A stretch of DNA of 51,732 bases, from contig CAZONK010000003.1 of the NCBI GenBank assembly GCA_964581095.1, positions 1-51,732 on the forward strand, given 5' to 3'. The notes under the pieces are model-generated. The model worked only from the letters and a program-made list of their open reading frames with translations, had not been told where the DNA came from and made no database searches. This document shows, in pieces, positions 35,249 to 43,783 of this stretch; positions within the stretch are counted from its first letter, which is position 1, and each line of letters opens with the position of its first letter. Origin of the DNA: SZUA-230 sp964581095 (GTDB taxonomy: Bacteria; Bacteroidota; Bacteroidia; Cytophagales; Cyclobacteriaceae). A program made the position numbers and the translations under genes.

Positions 35249-35491
35249 ATGCAAATACCTGTTATTAAAAAACTAATTGAAAGCTACTCTATACAGGAAC
35301 TACAATTGGCAGAGGAGTTTTTGGCAGAAGAAAAAAAACCCAAAATTGATGTAGGAGGGGAAGATGAAGGGGAACAATTGACCCACGTATTCGCAGCCAT
35401 TTGGATCCTGAAAAAAATGGATGAAGAAGGGATTCCTTTTAACAAAGCATTGCGTGAGTTTACAACCAAAGTAAGAACTTCAATAAATTGA
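35249..35491 (+). CDS. Small conserved protein, probably DUF6952 family
   Basis: This 80-residue acidic protein (IPVIKKLIESYSIQELQLAE, then GEDEGEQLTHVFAAIWILKK) closely follows the thioredoxin-like gene, with a 3-bp gap. From memory the pattern matches the short DUF6952 family of Bacteroidota, which often sits next to thioredoxin-like genes; I could not check this. It has no signal peptide or membrane segment. The function is unknown. Confidence 0.65.
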   Translation: MQIPVIKKLIESYSIQELQLAEEFLAEEKKPKIDVGGEDEGEQLTHVFAAIWILKKMDEEGIPFNKALREFTTKVRTSIN

Positions 35492-35514
35492 CAGGTTAGA
35501 TTAAATGATATTAT

Positions 35515-35533
35515 ACTTTACTTTACTTTACTT
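35515..35533. repeat. ACTTT pentanucleotide tandem repeat
   Basis: Nearly four units of ACTTT (the last is ACTT) lie between the end of the small acidic gene and the start of the next lipoprotein. A nearby ATG at 35505 is out of frame with the lipoprotein; losing one unit would bring it into frame. See the finding on possible phase variation. Confidence 0.8.
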
Positions 35534-35554
35534 GAGTTTAGATATTTTATATAC

Positions 35555-36271
35555 TTGATAATCAGTTATATATATAGTTTTATTTCAAAATTAGCACTCT
35601 ATCTTACCGGAGTATTAGTACTATGGAGCTGCGATTCGAATACAATCGATCCAGATTTTAATTCCCTGGGATATTCTTATTATCCCCTGAATGTTGGACA
35701 GTTTTCAATTTTCGATGTAAGGGAAATTAATTATAATTTATTTGGTAGCGATACTCTTTTATATCAACTGAAGGAAACCATTTCAGGTACCTTTCAGGAT
35801 GATGCCGGAAACACAAGTTACGTGTTGGTCAGGGAAATAAAACCTGAAGGCGAAGCGACCTTTACAACTGATTCAATCTGGTCAACCTATCTGACAGAAT
35901 ATCATGCAGTTTTAAATAAAAGTGGGAATCTGGTAATTCCAATTGTTTTCCCTGTTGCAAACGGTATTATGTGGGACGCCAATGGTTTGTCTGCAAAGAG
36001 TACCGATATGTTTGAAATTAATGATGTGAATGTAAATTATACTATTGGAGATATTACTTTTGCTAATTCTGTGAAAGTGGTACAAGAAGATAAACCTGAT
36101 TCTTTGATTTCATTTGACTATCGGATTGAAGTATTTGCCCAAGACGTGGGATTGATTGAAAAAGTTGATTCACGTCTTAAATTCTGCACTGACAATGATT
36201 GTTTTGGAAATAAAATTATTGAAGAGGGCAGACAGTACCACCAAAAGCTGATGGCATATGGTAGAGAATAG
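35555..36271 (+). CDS. Lipoprotein of unknown function with no ATG start
   Basis: This predicted lipoprotein has about 238 residues with a hydrophobic signal and lipobox LWSC (Cys26). The body is beta-rich (NVGQFSIFDVREINYNLFG, DSLISFDYRIEVFAQDVGL) and is not recognised. No ATG is in frame before residue 129. The best start is the TTG at 35555, which is rare in this window. The ATG at 35505 would serve if one ACTTT unit were absent. Its 3' end lies beside the start of the subtilase, which suggests a transcript and perhaps a partner relation; the function is unknown. Confidence 0.7.
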   Translation: MIISYIYSFISKLALYLTGVLVLWSCDSNTIDPDFNSLGYSYYPLNVGQFSIFDVREINYNLFGSDTLLYQLKETISGTFQDDAGNTSYVLVREIKPEGEATFTTDSIWSTYLTEYHAVLNKSGNLVIPIVFPVANGIMWDANGLSAKSTDMFEINDVNVNYTIGDITFANSVKVVQEDKPDSLISFDYRIEVFAQDVGLIEKVDSRLKFCTDNDCFGNKIIEEGRQYHQKLMAYGRE

Positions 36272-36275
36272 GGAG

Positions 36276-37922
36276 ATGAAAGTGTTGCAATGGGTATTCT
36301 TTGTGTTATTTCTTGCTTTATCAATTCCTGGATTTTCGCAGGTAAACAGATACGTTGTCCATTTTTCTGACAAAACTGATTCGCCTTACTCAATAACCAG
36401 TCCTGAAGCCTATCTTTCAACAAGGGCCATTGATCGCAGAACGAAACAAAAAATTGATATTACAGAGCGTGACTTCCCGGTCAACCCATCCTACATTGAA
36501 AAGTTGATGGAATCGGGGCAAAATATAACACCTTTATACACGTCTAAATGGTTCAATTGTATATTGATTACGACAGATGCCGGTCAGGTTGAAGCCATTA
36601 GGCAGTTGGAGTTTGTAAGCAATGTAGAATTTGTTGCTCCCGATCCAATCCCAAAAGGTAATTCACGGGTAAATGTTTTTTCAAAATTCAACAATCATCG
36701 CCGAAGTAATAAAAGGGTAAATGGATTTGCTACTGAGACACAAAATAAAATGCTGGGTATTGACCAGATGCACGCAGCAGGGTTTGCAGGCGAGGGAATG
36801 AGCATTGCTATTATGGACGGTGGATTCTCCGGGGCAAATGAAGTGGCTCAATTTGCTCATCTTTTCAATAATGACAAAGTCAAATATGTTTATGATTATG
36901 TGTCAAATGGATCCGATGTTTATAAATACACAGATCATGGAACAAAAGTATTTTCACTGATTGGTGCATATGACCCCGGTGTATTTGAAGGAGGAAGTTA
37001 TAACTCGGATTTCTATTTATTTGTAACAGAGGAAGATTGTGCTGTGTGTGAATACCGAGTGGAAGAGTATAACTGGGTGTTTGCAACCGAATTTGCCGAT
37101 AGTGCGGGTGTTGATGTTATTAATACATCCCTTGGGTACAACCTATTTGAAGATCCGGATATGAATTATTCTTACGAGGATATGAATGGTGAAACTGCCG
37201 TAATAAGCATCGCTGCTGGAATTGCATCATCTTTGGGGATGATCGTTGTTGTTTCAGCGGGTAATGAGGGGAACAATTCATGGAAGCACCTTACGGCTCC
37301 ATCTGATGGTTTGAATGTGCTTGGGATTGGGAATGTTGACCTGCAGGGAAATCTTTCCAGATCAAGCTCTGTAGGCCCATCTTCGGATGGAAGGATAAAG
37401 CCGGATTTGATTGGACCGGGAACTGGTGTAAGTGTGATTGCTTCCAACGGTGATATTGTTGGTGGCAGTGGAACTTCATTCTCATCACCAATGGTTGTTG
37501 GCCTGGTTTCAGGCACATGGCAGGCATATCCTGAACTTACTGCTGATGAAATTAGATTTTTTCTGACTCGATCAGCAAGTAAAGCAGCAACACCGGATTC
37601 CCTTACAGGATATGGGTTGCCACATTATGCATCATTTAAAAATATCCTTGAATTCGCTGAGAAAAGTCAGAATTTTACGCTTTATCCAAATCCCATTGAC
37701 GATGGGTTACTTGTAATCCGCGCAAATCATCCAGATGATGCCGAGAATATTAATCTCAAAATTTACGATACTGCAGGTAATCTACATCTGGATACGACTA
37801 TTTCTTTTAACTGGGAAAATCTCACACAAGTCATTAGTCTGGAGACATTGAGGGCGGGTGTTTATATTATCAATCTTGATACCGGCACCGAGATCGATAA
37901 AATTCGTGTTGTGAAATTGTAG
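36276..37922 (+). CDS. S8 subtilisin-family protease with T9SS sorting domain
   Basis: This is a secreted serine protease of 548 residues. It has a signal peptide (MKVLQWVFFVLFLALSIPGF), a pro-region, and a catalytic domain with Asp181 (IAIMDGG), His221 (YTDHGTKVF), Asn330 (SAGNEG) and Ser401 (GSGTSFSSPMVVG). All canonical residues are present. The C-terminal 80 residues (FTLYPNPIDDGLLVI ... RAGVYIINLDTG ... IRVVKL) form a type IX secretion C-terminal sorting domain, so it should be exported to the surface or medium. An earlier ATG at 36258 overlaps the upstream lipoprotein gene; the one at 36276 gives the better signal. The two are probably cotranscribed. Confidence 0.93.
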   Translation: MKVLQWVFFVLFLALSIPGFSQVNRYVVHFSDKTDSPYSITSPEAYLSTRAIDRRTKQKIDITERDFPVNPSYIEKLMESGQNITPLYTSKWFNCILITTDAGQVEAIRQLEFVSNVEFVAPDPIPKGNSRVNVFSKFNNHRRSNKRVNGFATETQNKMLGIDQMHAAGFAGEGMSIAIMDGGFSGANEVAQFAHLFNNDKVKYVYDYVSNGSDVYKYTDHGTKVFSLIGAYDPGVFEGGSYNSDFYLFVTEEDCAVCEYRVEEYNWVFATEFADSAGVDVINTSLGYNLFEDPDMNYSYEDMNGETAVISIAAGIASSLGMIVVVSAGNEGNNSWKHLTAPSDGLNVLGIGNVDLQGNLSRSSSVGPSSDGRIKPDLIGPGTGVSVIASNGDIVGGSGTSFSSPMVVGLVSGTWQAYPELTADEIRFFLTRSASKAATPDSLTGYGLPHYASFKNILEFAEKSQNFTLYPNPIDDGLLVIRANHPDDAENINLKIYDTAGNLHLDTTISFNWENLTQVISLETLRAGVYIINLDTGTEIDKIRVVKL

Positions 37923-37981
37923 GATTGAAAAATATTAAGATATCAGGAATCAAAAATTCCCAAATGTGCAGACAGCTTGAT

Positions 37982-37989
37982 TATATTTG
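37982..37989 (+). promoter_or_regulatory. -7 element of the rpe promoter
   Basis: TATATTTG matches the Bacteroidota TAnnTTTG -7 consensus exactly, 21 bp before the rpe ATG at 38011. No good TTG is seen at the -33 distance. Confidence 0.55.
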
Positions 37990-38010
37990 TTGTAACGCAA
38001 AACCAGTTCA

Positions 38011-38670
38011 ATGAAGAAACCAATAATTGCACCATCAATACTTGCCGCCGACTTTGCCAATATTCAAAATGAAGTAGAAATGCTCAATGCCAGCGATGCA
38101 GACTGGATACATATTGATGTAATGGATGGCAGTTTTGTTCCGAACATTTCTTTTGGAATTCCAGTGTGTAAAGCAATTCACCGCCACGCGTCAAAACCGT
38201 TGGATGTCCATTTGATGATTGAAAAACCTGAAAATTACGTGGAGGCATTTAAAAATGCCGGAGCAGACAGCATCAGCGTTCATTTTGAAACATGCCCGCA
38301 TCTTCACCGTAATATACAGCAACTAAAGGATCTTGGTGTCAAGGCCGGTGTAGCACTTAATCCACACACTCCCGTAAAGTTTTTGAGGAATGTTATCAGT
38401 GATATTGATATTGTATGCGTAATGTCAGTAAATCCCGGATTTGGAGGTCAGAAATTTATTGAAAATACATATCAAAAAGTTAGAAGGTTAAAAAAGCTCA
38501 TTAATGAATCAGGTTCTGACACTTTGATTGAAATAGATGGTGGTGTAAATACCAAAAATGCAGGGTCGTTACTTAAAGCGGGGGCGGATATACTAGTGGC
38601 CGGAAATTTTGTTTTCAAAGCTGAGTCACCTGCGGATACGATTTCCAAATTAAAGGCCATAAAAATCTAA
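38011..38670 (+). CDS. rpe: Ribulose-phosphate 3-epimerase
   Basis: This 219-residue TIM-barrel enzyme interconverts ribulose 5-phosphate and xylulose 5-phosphate in the pentose phosphate pathway. The metal and catalytic residues are visible: His34 and Asp36 (WIHIDVMDGSFVPN), His67 (DVHLMI) and Asp176 (LIEIDGGVN). MSVNPGFGGQKFI is also typical. The length is normal. It stands alone between the subtilase and a TonB receptor gene. Confidence 0.96.
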   Translation: MKKPIIAPSILAADFANIQNEVEMLNASDADWIHIDVMDGSFVPNISFGIPVCKAIHRHASKPLDVHLMIEKPENYVEAFKNAGADSISVHFETCPHLHRNIQQLKDLGVKAGVALNPHTPVKFLRNVISDIDIVCVMSVNPGFGGQKFIENTYQKVRRLKKLINESGSDTLIEIDGGVNTKNAGSLLKAGADILVAGNFVFKAESPADTISKLKAIKI

Positions 38671-38790
38671 AGCACTGTTTTGGATTAAAGAAATTTGAAT
38701 TTCCAATTTCCAATTCAAATATGGATTATGCGATTCAAAACATATTATTTTGGTGTAAAATGCGTTTAAAGTGTCAGAACATCGTCAGAA

Positions 38791-41163
38791 ATGCATCTTA
38801 ACAAGCGCATATCAATCCTATTCATTGTAATTGTACATTTTTCCCTGAGCCTGTCCTTTGCCCAGAAAGCAACCATCAGTGGAAAAGTTACTGACAATGG
38901 AAAACCTCTTCACGGCGCGAATATTTATACTACCACCCGAAACAAGGGAACTACTACTACTACAGAAGGAAGCTATCGCATCAGCCTGGACCCTGGAGTT
39001 GAATGGAAATTAATATTTAGTTATGTTGGTTACGATACACTTAAATTTGATTTTATTCTACAACCCGAAGAGATAAGAATACTGGATGTAAAAATGACAC
39101 CTTCCACCCGGATACTTGACCAGGTTGAAGTATCCTCAGATAAATTTCGTAAACAAACGGGGGTGATACCCATTAATCCAAAATCTGCATATGTGATTCC
39201 CTCTGCTTTTGGTGATTTTAATCGGATCCTGGCCACTATGCCAGGTGTTGTAACGAATAGTGAACTATCATCCGCATATAGTGTAAGGGGAGGGAATTAT
39301 GACGAAAATCTCATTTATGTAAATGGAATGGAGATATACAGACCTTTTATTGTTCGTGCAGGACGCCAGGAAGGATTGAGCTTTATTAACCCCGACCTGG
39401 TGCGTAGCGCCTCATTTCAGGCAGGAGGCTGGCAACCCGTTTTTGGAAACAAACTTTCATCAGTCCTTGATGTTGAATACAAAAAACCAAAAGATTTCGC
39501 AGGATCAATTGCCGTAGGACTTCTTGGTGGATCAGCACATCTTGAAGGTGCCTCAAATTCAGGACGTATCCAGTATTTAGTTGGTGCACGACACAAGCAG
39601 GCAAGATACCTCTTCAATACATTTGATGTAGAGGGAAACTACTTTCCAAAATTCACGGATGTTCAGGCCTACACACACTTCAATATTGGAAAAGATGAAC
39701 CTGATAAAACCCAGATTGGGATCCTTTTTGGTTATGCCAGAAACAGGTACCTTGTTGAACCAAGCACCCGTGAAACAGAATTCGGAACGTTTAATAATGC
39801 GCTCAGATTTTTAGTAGCATTCGATGGTAGTGAGAATCTTGACTACGATACCTGGCAAACCGGGATACGATTTTCAACACGTATCAGTGATAAGTTCGTA
39901 TTAAGAAGTGTATTATCTGGGGTGAAGTCATATGAAAAAGAATACAGCGACCTTGAAGGTGGATATCGACTTTGCGATGTGGATAAAAACCCGGGATCTT
40001 CAAGTTTTAATGAGTGTATAAGTATCAGAGGCCTGGGTACAAACTATTTCCATGCGAGAAACACACTTGAAACGAATTTGCTAAATGCCGAACTGGTTGG
40101 GGAATTGTCAATGTATTCAGGATTTATATCTTTTGGCCTTGATTACGCTCACCAGGACTTTGATGATTATCTGGAAGAATATCGATTTGTAGATTCTGCT
40201 GATTTCGTTTCTATTACTGATAAAATTGGGGCTTCTAATGAATCCAGTGCAAATATTATTGGTGGATTTGCGCAACATGATGCTGAAGTGGGGGAGCAGG
40301 GCCTTTTCATTTATGGATTTCGGTTTTCTTACCGGGACTTAAGTGATCAGTGGTTGATAAGCCCAAGGGCCCAATATATATATACCGCTCCCTGGGCAAG
40401 GGAACTTAAACTCAGAGTTTCTGCAGGGCTGTATCAGCAACATCCTTTTTACAGGGAAATGAGGGACTTTTCAGGTAATCTGAACAAAAATGTAAAAGCA
40501 CAGCAATCTCTACATATAATTCTTGGCCTTGATAAGAACTTTCAAATGTGGGAGCGATCTTTTTCATGGATTGCAGAAGGCTACTACAAGCATATGTGGG
40601 ACATTATTCCATACAGTGTTGAAAATGTACGTGTCCGGTATTATGGCGATAATATAGCAACAGCCTTTGCCACAGGCTTCGACACCCGAATCAGCGGTGA
40701 ATTTATTCCCGGGGCTGAAAGCTGGTTCAGTCTGAGTTTTTTATCGACAAAAGAAAAGCTGACAAACGGTGAATATGACTATGTAAGACGACCTACTGAT
40801 CAACATGTAACATTTTCTTCCTTTTTCGAGGACCATCTACCGGGTAATCCTACTATCCGGGTTAATTTAAGTCTTGTCTATGGGTCAGGTTTACCTTTCG
40901 GGCCTCCTAACAGCCTCGAAAACAGAAGTGCTTTTAATGGTACATCCTATTCACGTGTAGATATTGGTTTTAGTAAAATATTCCTGATCAATAAATCATG
41001 GGAAAAAAGCATTTGGTTAACCTTTGAAATTCTTAATTTATTAGGTTCTCAAAATACTATTTCATATACCTGGATACAAGATGTTTCAGGACAGTACATC
41101 GCTATTCCAAATACATTGTCTAACCGTTTTTTTAATGTGAAACTTGCCTATCGATTTAATTAA
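38791..41163 (+). CDS. TonB-dependent receptor
   Basis: This 790-residue outer-membrane receptor has a signal peptide ending near FAQ (residue 25), a carboxypeptidase-regulatory-like domain (about 26-110, ISGKVTDNGKPLHGANIYTT), a plug (about 115-225, YSVRGGNYDENLIYVNGMEI, LSFINPDLVRSASFQAGG) and a barrel ending in VKLAYRFN. It is shorter than a SusC and has no adjacent SusD or DUF4249 partner. The ligand is unknown. A hairpin follows the gene, then the scaffold gap. Confidence 0.93.
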   Translation: MHLNKRISILFIVIVHFSLSLSFAQKATISGKVTDNGKPLHGANIYTTTRNKGTTTTTEGSYRISLDPGVEWKLIFSYVGYDTLKFDFILQPEEIRILDVKMTPSTRILDQVEVSSDKFRKQTGVIPINPKSAYVIPSAFGDFNRILATMPGVVTNSELSSAYSVRGGNYDENLIYVNGMEIYRPFIVRAGRQEGLSFINPDLVRSASFQAGGWQPVFGNKLSSVLDVEYKKPKDFAGSIAVGLLGGSAHLEGASNSGRIQYLVGARHKQARYLFNTFDVEGNYFPKFTDVQAYTHFNIGKDEPDKTQIGILFGYARNRYLVEPSTRETEFGTFNNALRFLVAFDGSENLDYDTWQTGIRFSTRISDKFVLRSVLSGVKSYEKEYSDLEGGYRLCDVDKNPGSSSFNECISIRGLGTNYFHARNTLETNLLNAELVGELSMYSGFISFGLDYAHQDFDDYLEEYRFVDSADFVSITDKIGASNESSANIIGGFAQHDAEVGEQGLFIYGFRFSYRDLSDQWLISPRAQYIYTAPWARELKLRVSAGLYQQHPFYREMRDFSGNLNKNVKAQQSLHIILGLDKNFQMWERSFSWIAEGYYKHMWDIIPYSVENVRVRYYGDNIATAFATGFDTRISGEFIPGAESWFSLSFLSTKEKLTNGEYDYVRRPTDQHVTFSSFFEDHLPGNPTIRVNLSLVYGSGLPFGPPNSLENRSAFNGTSYSRVDIGFSKIFLINKSWEKSIWLTFEILNLLGSQNTISYTWIQDVSGQYIAIPNTLSNRFFNVKLAYRFN

Positions 41164-41192
41164 TGCTCCTGCTGGTCGATAAGCATTTTTTT
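41161..41192 (+). terminator. Probable terminator after TonB receptor gene
   Basis: AATGCT and its complement AGCATT, separated by a 14-nt loop, run into a T tract. Confidence 0.6.
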
Positions 41193-41215
41193 TGTTGAAA
41201 AGTGGGTTTCCTGTC

Positions 41216-41225
41216 NNNNNNNNNN
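41216..41225. other. Assembly gap (10 Ns)
   Basis: Ten unknown bases mark a scaffold join between the TonB receptor gene and a small secreted protein. The real gap length is not known; sequence or a gene may be missing here, and the linkage of the two sides rests on scaffolding. Confidence 0.99.
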
Positions 41226-41319
41226 TCACAATTAGGTTGTTTATAGGTTTGGAATTACCTGCAAATACCTTTCTTTTGCAGGCTTAACTAAAATTTGAAA
41301 TTTAAAATTGTTATTCATT

Positions 41320-41793
41320 ATGTTCAAAGTATTTAAAAATGCAGTCGTAATTGTTTTGATGTTCGTGGCTTCAACAGCCTCATTTGCTCAGGAAGAAGAA
41401 ATATCTGATGAGTCACTTTATCGCTATGCGATGATGCAGGAAGTGATCACGATTATGAAGAAGGATATCAGCAAAGAAATTAATCAAATGATCAAGAATC
41501 AGGATGGTATGACAGGTCAACGTTACAAGGAACTTTCTGCTACGAAAGGAGATGAAACAAAACTTGCTGCAATTGACGCAAAAGAATGGGAAGTGAAGTT
41601 TTTGGAGCAAACAAATAATTTTAAGGAGACTCGAATTACCTCAATCAAGACAGTTAATACAGAACTTGCAATTAAAATGGTTGGGAACAACGGGAAAACG
41701 TATAAAGAAATAAAGTCTCAGTTGAAAGAAAACGAAGAATTAAAAGCCCGTTACGATGCAATAGCAGCCTCTTTGAAAAATCAGGAAGCTTAG
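41320..41793 (+). CDS. Small secreted protein of unknown function
   Basis: This 157-residue protein has a signal peptide (MFKVFKNAVVIVLMFVASTASFAQ). The mature part is highly charged and helical (ESLYRYAMMQEVITIMKKDI, KEIKSQLKENEELKARYDAI), with no Cys and no recognised domain; coiled-coil character is likely. The start at 41320 is preferred over an upstream TTG. It stands alone, close to the assembly gap, with a strong terminator behind it. Confidence 0.75.
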   Translation: MFKVFKNAVVIVLMFVASTASFAQEEEISDESLYRYAMMQEVITIMKKDISKEINQMIKNQDGMTGQRYKELSATKGDETKLAAIDAKEWEVKFLEQTNNFKETRITSIKTVNTELAIKMVGNNGKTYKEIKSQLKENEELKARYDAIAASLKNQEA

Positions 41794-41817
41794 ACTAATC
41801 CGATATTAAGAATTTAG

Positions 41818-41848
41818 AACCCGGTTACATTGTAACCGGGTTTTTTTT
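41818..41848 (+). terminator. Rho-independent terminator
   Basis: A perfect 9-bp stem (CCCGGTTAC / GTAACCGGG) with a 3-nt loop is followed by eight Ts. It ends the small secreted protein gene. Confidence 0.92.
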
Positions 41849-41928
41849 GATTAAAATCATATGGAGCATAATAAATCCCGCTTTACCTGTATTTTGTTAT
41901 ATTTAAGCTAAGGAAATTAAAAAATACC

Positions 41929-42546
41929 ATGTTTACAGAGAATGAAGTAATTATCATGCTTGAAAATAAAGGCATTGAAAGTGCCGTTATAAATCTGAAA
42001 AAGGACTTTATCGAGCATGAGGCACAATTTATGGAAATAAGTGATCATGATTTTTTATCATTGGTTCTACTCACGCCAGCTGTAGGAATTGCCCTGGCAA
42101 ATGATAGCGTAAGCCTTTTTGAAGAATTGGCGCTAAATAAAAAAGCCAGAAAGTTATCATTTGGAGGTTATTTTATGAAAAAGGACCCGGTGGTAAATGC
42201 CATGGGTTTTTTAATAAAAGACTATGATAACTGGAAAGACAAATTCTATTCATTACTGTCTGAATTAATGGAAATAGGCCTTGATATGGATGTATTGAGA
42301 CATCAGGAAGTTGCTGATGAGCATTTGACGCCCAATACTTTTCGCAAGGAGTTATTAAAAGCTCCTTATGGATTTGTCCGGTTTATGGCATCATTCTTTT
42401 GCAAAGAAGACGACGAGATTATTGAAGTTGAACGAAGAAGTATTGGAAAAACTGAATATACGAGGGTGCTTGAGATAGGAAAATCCTTAAACCTGGATAG
42501 TGTTCCAATATTTCGTCATTTCTGTTCTACCTACACAGTAAAATAG
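41929..42546 (+). CDS. Hypothetical protein
   Basis: This 205-residue protein has no signal peptide or TM segment. It is rich in Phe, Leu and acidic residues (EHEAQFMEISDHDFLSLVLL, FCKEDDEIIEVERRSIGK). I do not recognise the family. It precedes an outer-membrane protein by about 40 bp on the same strand and may share its transcript. Confidence 0.7.
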   Translation: MFTENEVIIMLENKGIESAVINLKKDFIEHEAQFMEISDHDFLSLVLLTPAVGIALANDSVSLFEELALNKKARKLSFGGYFMKKDPVVNAMGFLIKDYDNWKDKFYSLLSELMEIGLDMDVLRHQEVADEHLTPNTFRKELLKAPYGFVRFMASFFCKEDDEIIEVERRSIGKTEYTRVLEIGKSLNLDSVPIFRHFCSTYTVK

Positions 42547-42585
42547 GTTAGTGAACAAACAGCACTGTTTTTATTTTTTTATCCA

Positions 42586-43665
42586 TTGAAAAGGCTTGTA
42601 ATACTCATATTTTCACTTTTTTTAGTTGGCCCGGCTAATGTTGGTCTTGCGCAATCAGATTCCACCGGTGTCGAAAGTGTAAAACCAGAGAAGCAAAAGG
42701 ATAGGGGTGGATCGTTTACCCTGTCATTTCGCTCCCTTCTGTCGAAAATAACACTGGGTGTATCAACCGGGTATGGTGCAACATTCTACAGTCATGACTT
42801 AAAGGGATTTGGTATCTATCAACCTGCCGGTGGAAATAGTGTGTTTATTATCGACGAGGCTTTTGCAAACCGTAACATACTACCTGTTATCTATTCTGAT
42901 TGGGTAAATAACCCACAAGGAATTGGTGGACTTATTATCCCTGTTGATTCATTGCAAACGCCAATTATAACAGACGGGATTCCGGTATTTCCCGATGATA
43001 TCTTATTTGGGTATGACTCAATCAACATTGGTTACAAAAGTACAGCTCACAGTGTTCCTATAACAATTCAGGCTTCTATTGATTTTGACCGATACAGGAT
43101 AGGAGGTGGATTTACCATGGAATTTCAGAAAATGTCTGCTTTCAGACCTACTGCTTTGGGGGATACTTTAAGAAAATTTCGTACTAACTTTTCAACAGCT
43201 ACCTTTAAGCGATACTTTGGTTTTATAGGAATAACTACTTATGAATCATGGAAATATAAAATGCTGGCAGATATAGAATTCGGCAGAATTAACAGGGGCA
43301 AAAACTTCAATAAAAGCCTGTTGTCAAGTGGGATCTATATCAACATCGGTTACACAATAGAAAGGTCATTGTCAGAGTATTTCAAACTATTTGTCCGACC
43401 ATCTGTTGAATGGAAATCTTATACACTTGATATCCCCGAAACGGGACTAACGATAAGTCATCGGCAACCTTCCATATTTTTAAAATTCGGGGCAACCATT
43501 CGATTGCCTGTACTCAATAAATGTCCCGTTTCCGGTTGCAAAATCCAAATAAATCATGTGCATGGTGACAAAGAATACCGGTCAAAAGTTTTTCCGATCT
43601 GGAAATGGCAAAACCCTAAATACGGGCAAAATTATCCCTCTCTTTTAAAAAATAAACGGAAGTAA
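42586..43665 (+). CDS. Outer membrane protein with Cys/His-rich C-terminal tail
   Basis: This protein has 359 residues. The start is a TTG at 42586, giving a signal peptide (MKRLVILIFSLFLVGPANVG...AQ). The body has alternating beta strands consistent with an outer-membrane barrel (YGATFYSHDLKGFGIYQP, FKLFVRPSVEWKSYTLDI). The last 50 residues are distinctive: NKCPVSGCKIQINHVHGDKE holds two Cys and two His, followed by a basic tail (YPSLLKNKRK). Tails of this kind are, from memory, common in Cytophagales. No function is known; the tail could bind a metal. Confidence 0.72.
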   Translation: MKRLVILIFSLFLVGPANVGLAQSDSTGVESVKPEKQKDRGGSFTLSFRSLLSKITLGVSTGYGATFYSHDLKGFGIYQPAGGNSVFIIDEAFANRNILPVIYSDWVNNPQGIGGLIIPVDSLQTPIITDGIPVFPDDILFGYDSINIGYKSTAHSVPITIQASIDFDRYRIGGGFTMEFQKMSAFRPTALGDTLRKFRTNFSTATFKRYFGFIGITTYESWKYKMLADIEFGRINRGKNFNKSLLSSGIYINIGYTIERSLSEYFKLFVRPSVEWKSYTLDIPETGLTISHRQPSIFLKFGATIRLPVLNKCPVSGCKIQINHVHGDKEYRSKVFPIWKWQNPKYGQNYPSLLKNKRK

Positions 43666-43783
43666 AATATTTAAATTTCTACTCCCTCTATTTCTTAATA
43701 ATTCTGGCATTTATTATGGTGAAAGTGGCAGCAAAAAATGGTATCTTGCAAGGTCAATTTTTTAAGAAAAGTTATAAAAATTT

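Noticed and set aside
37947..37962. Short hairpin GGAAT-CAAAA-ATTCC after the subtilase as a terminator
   Set aside because: The stem is only 5 bp and no T tract follows.
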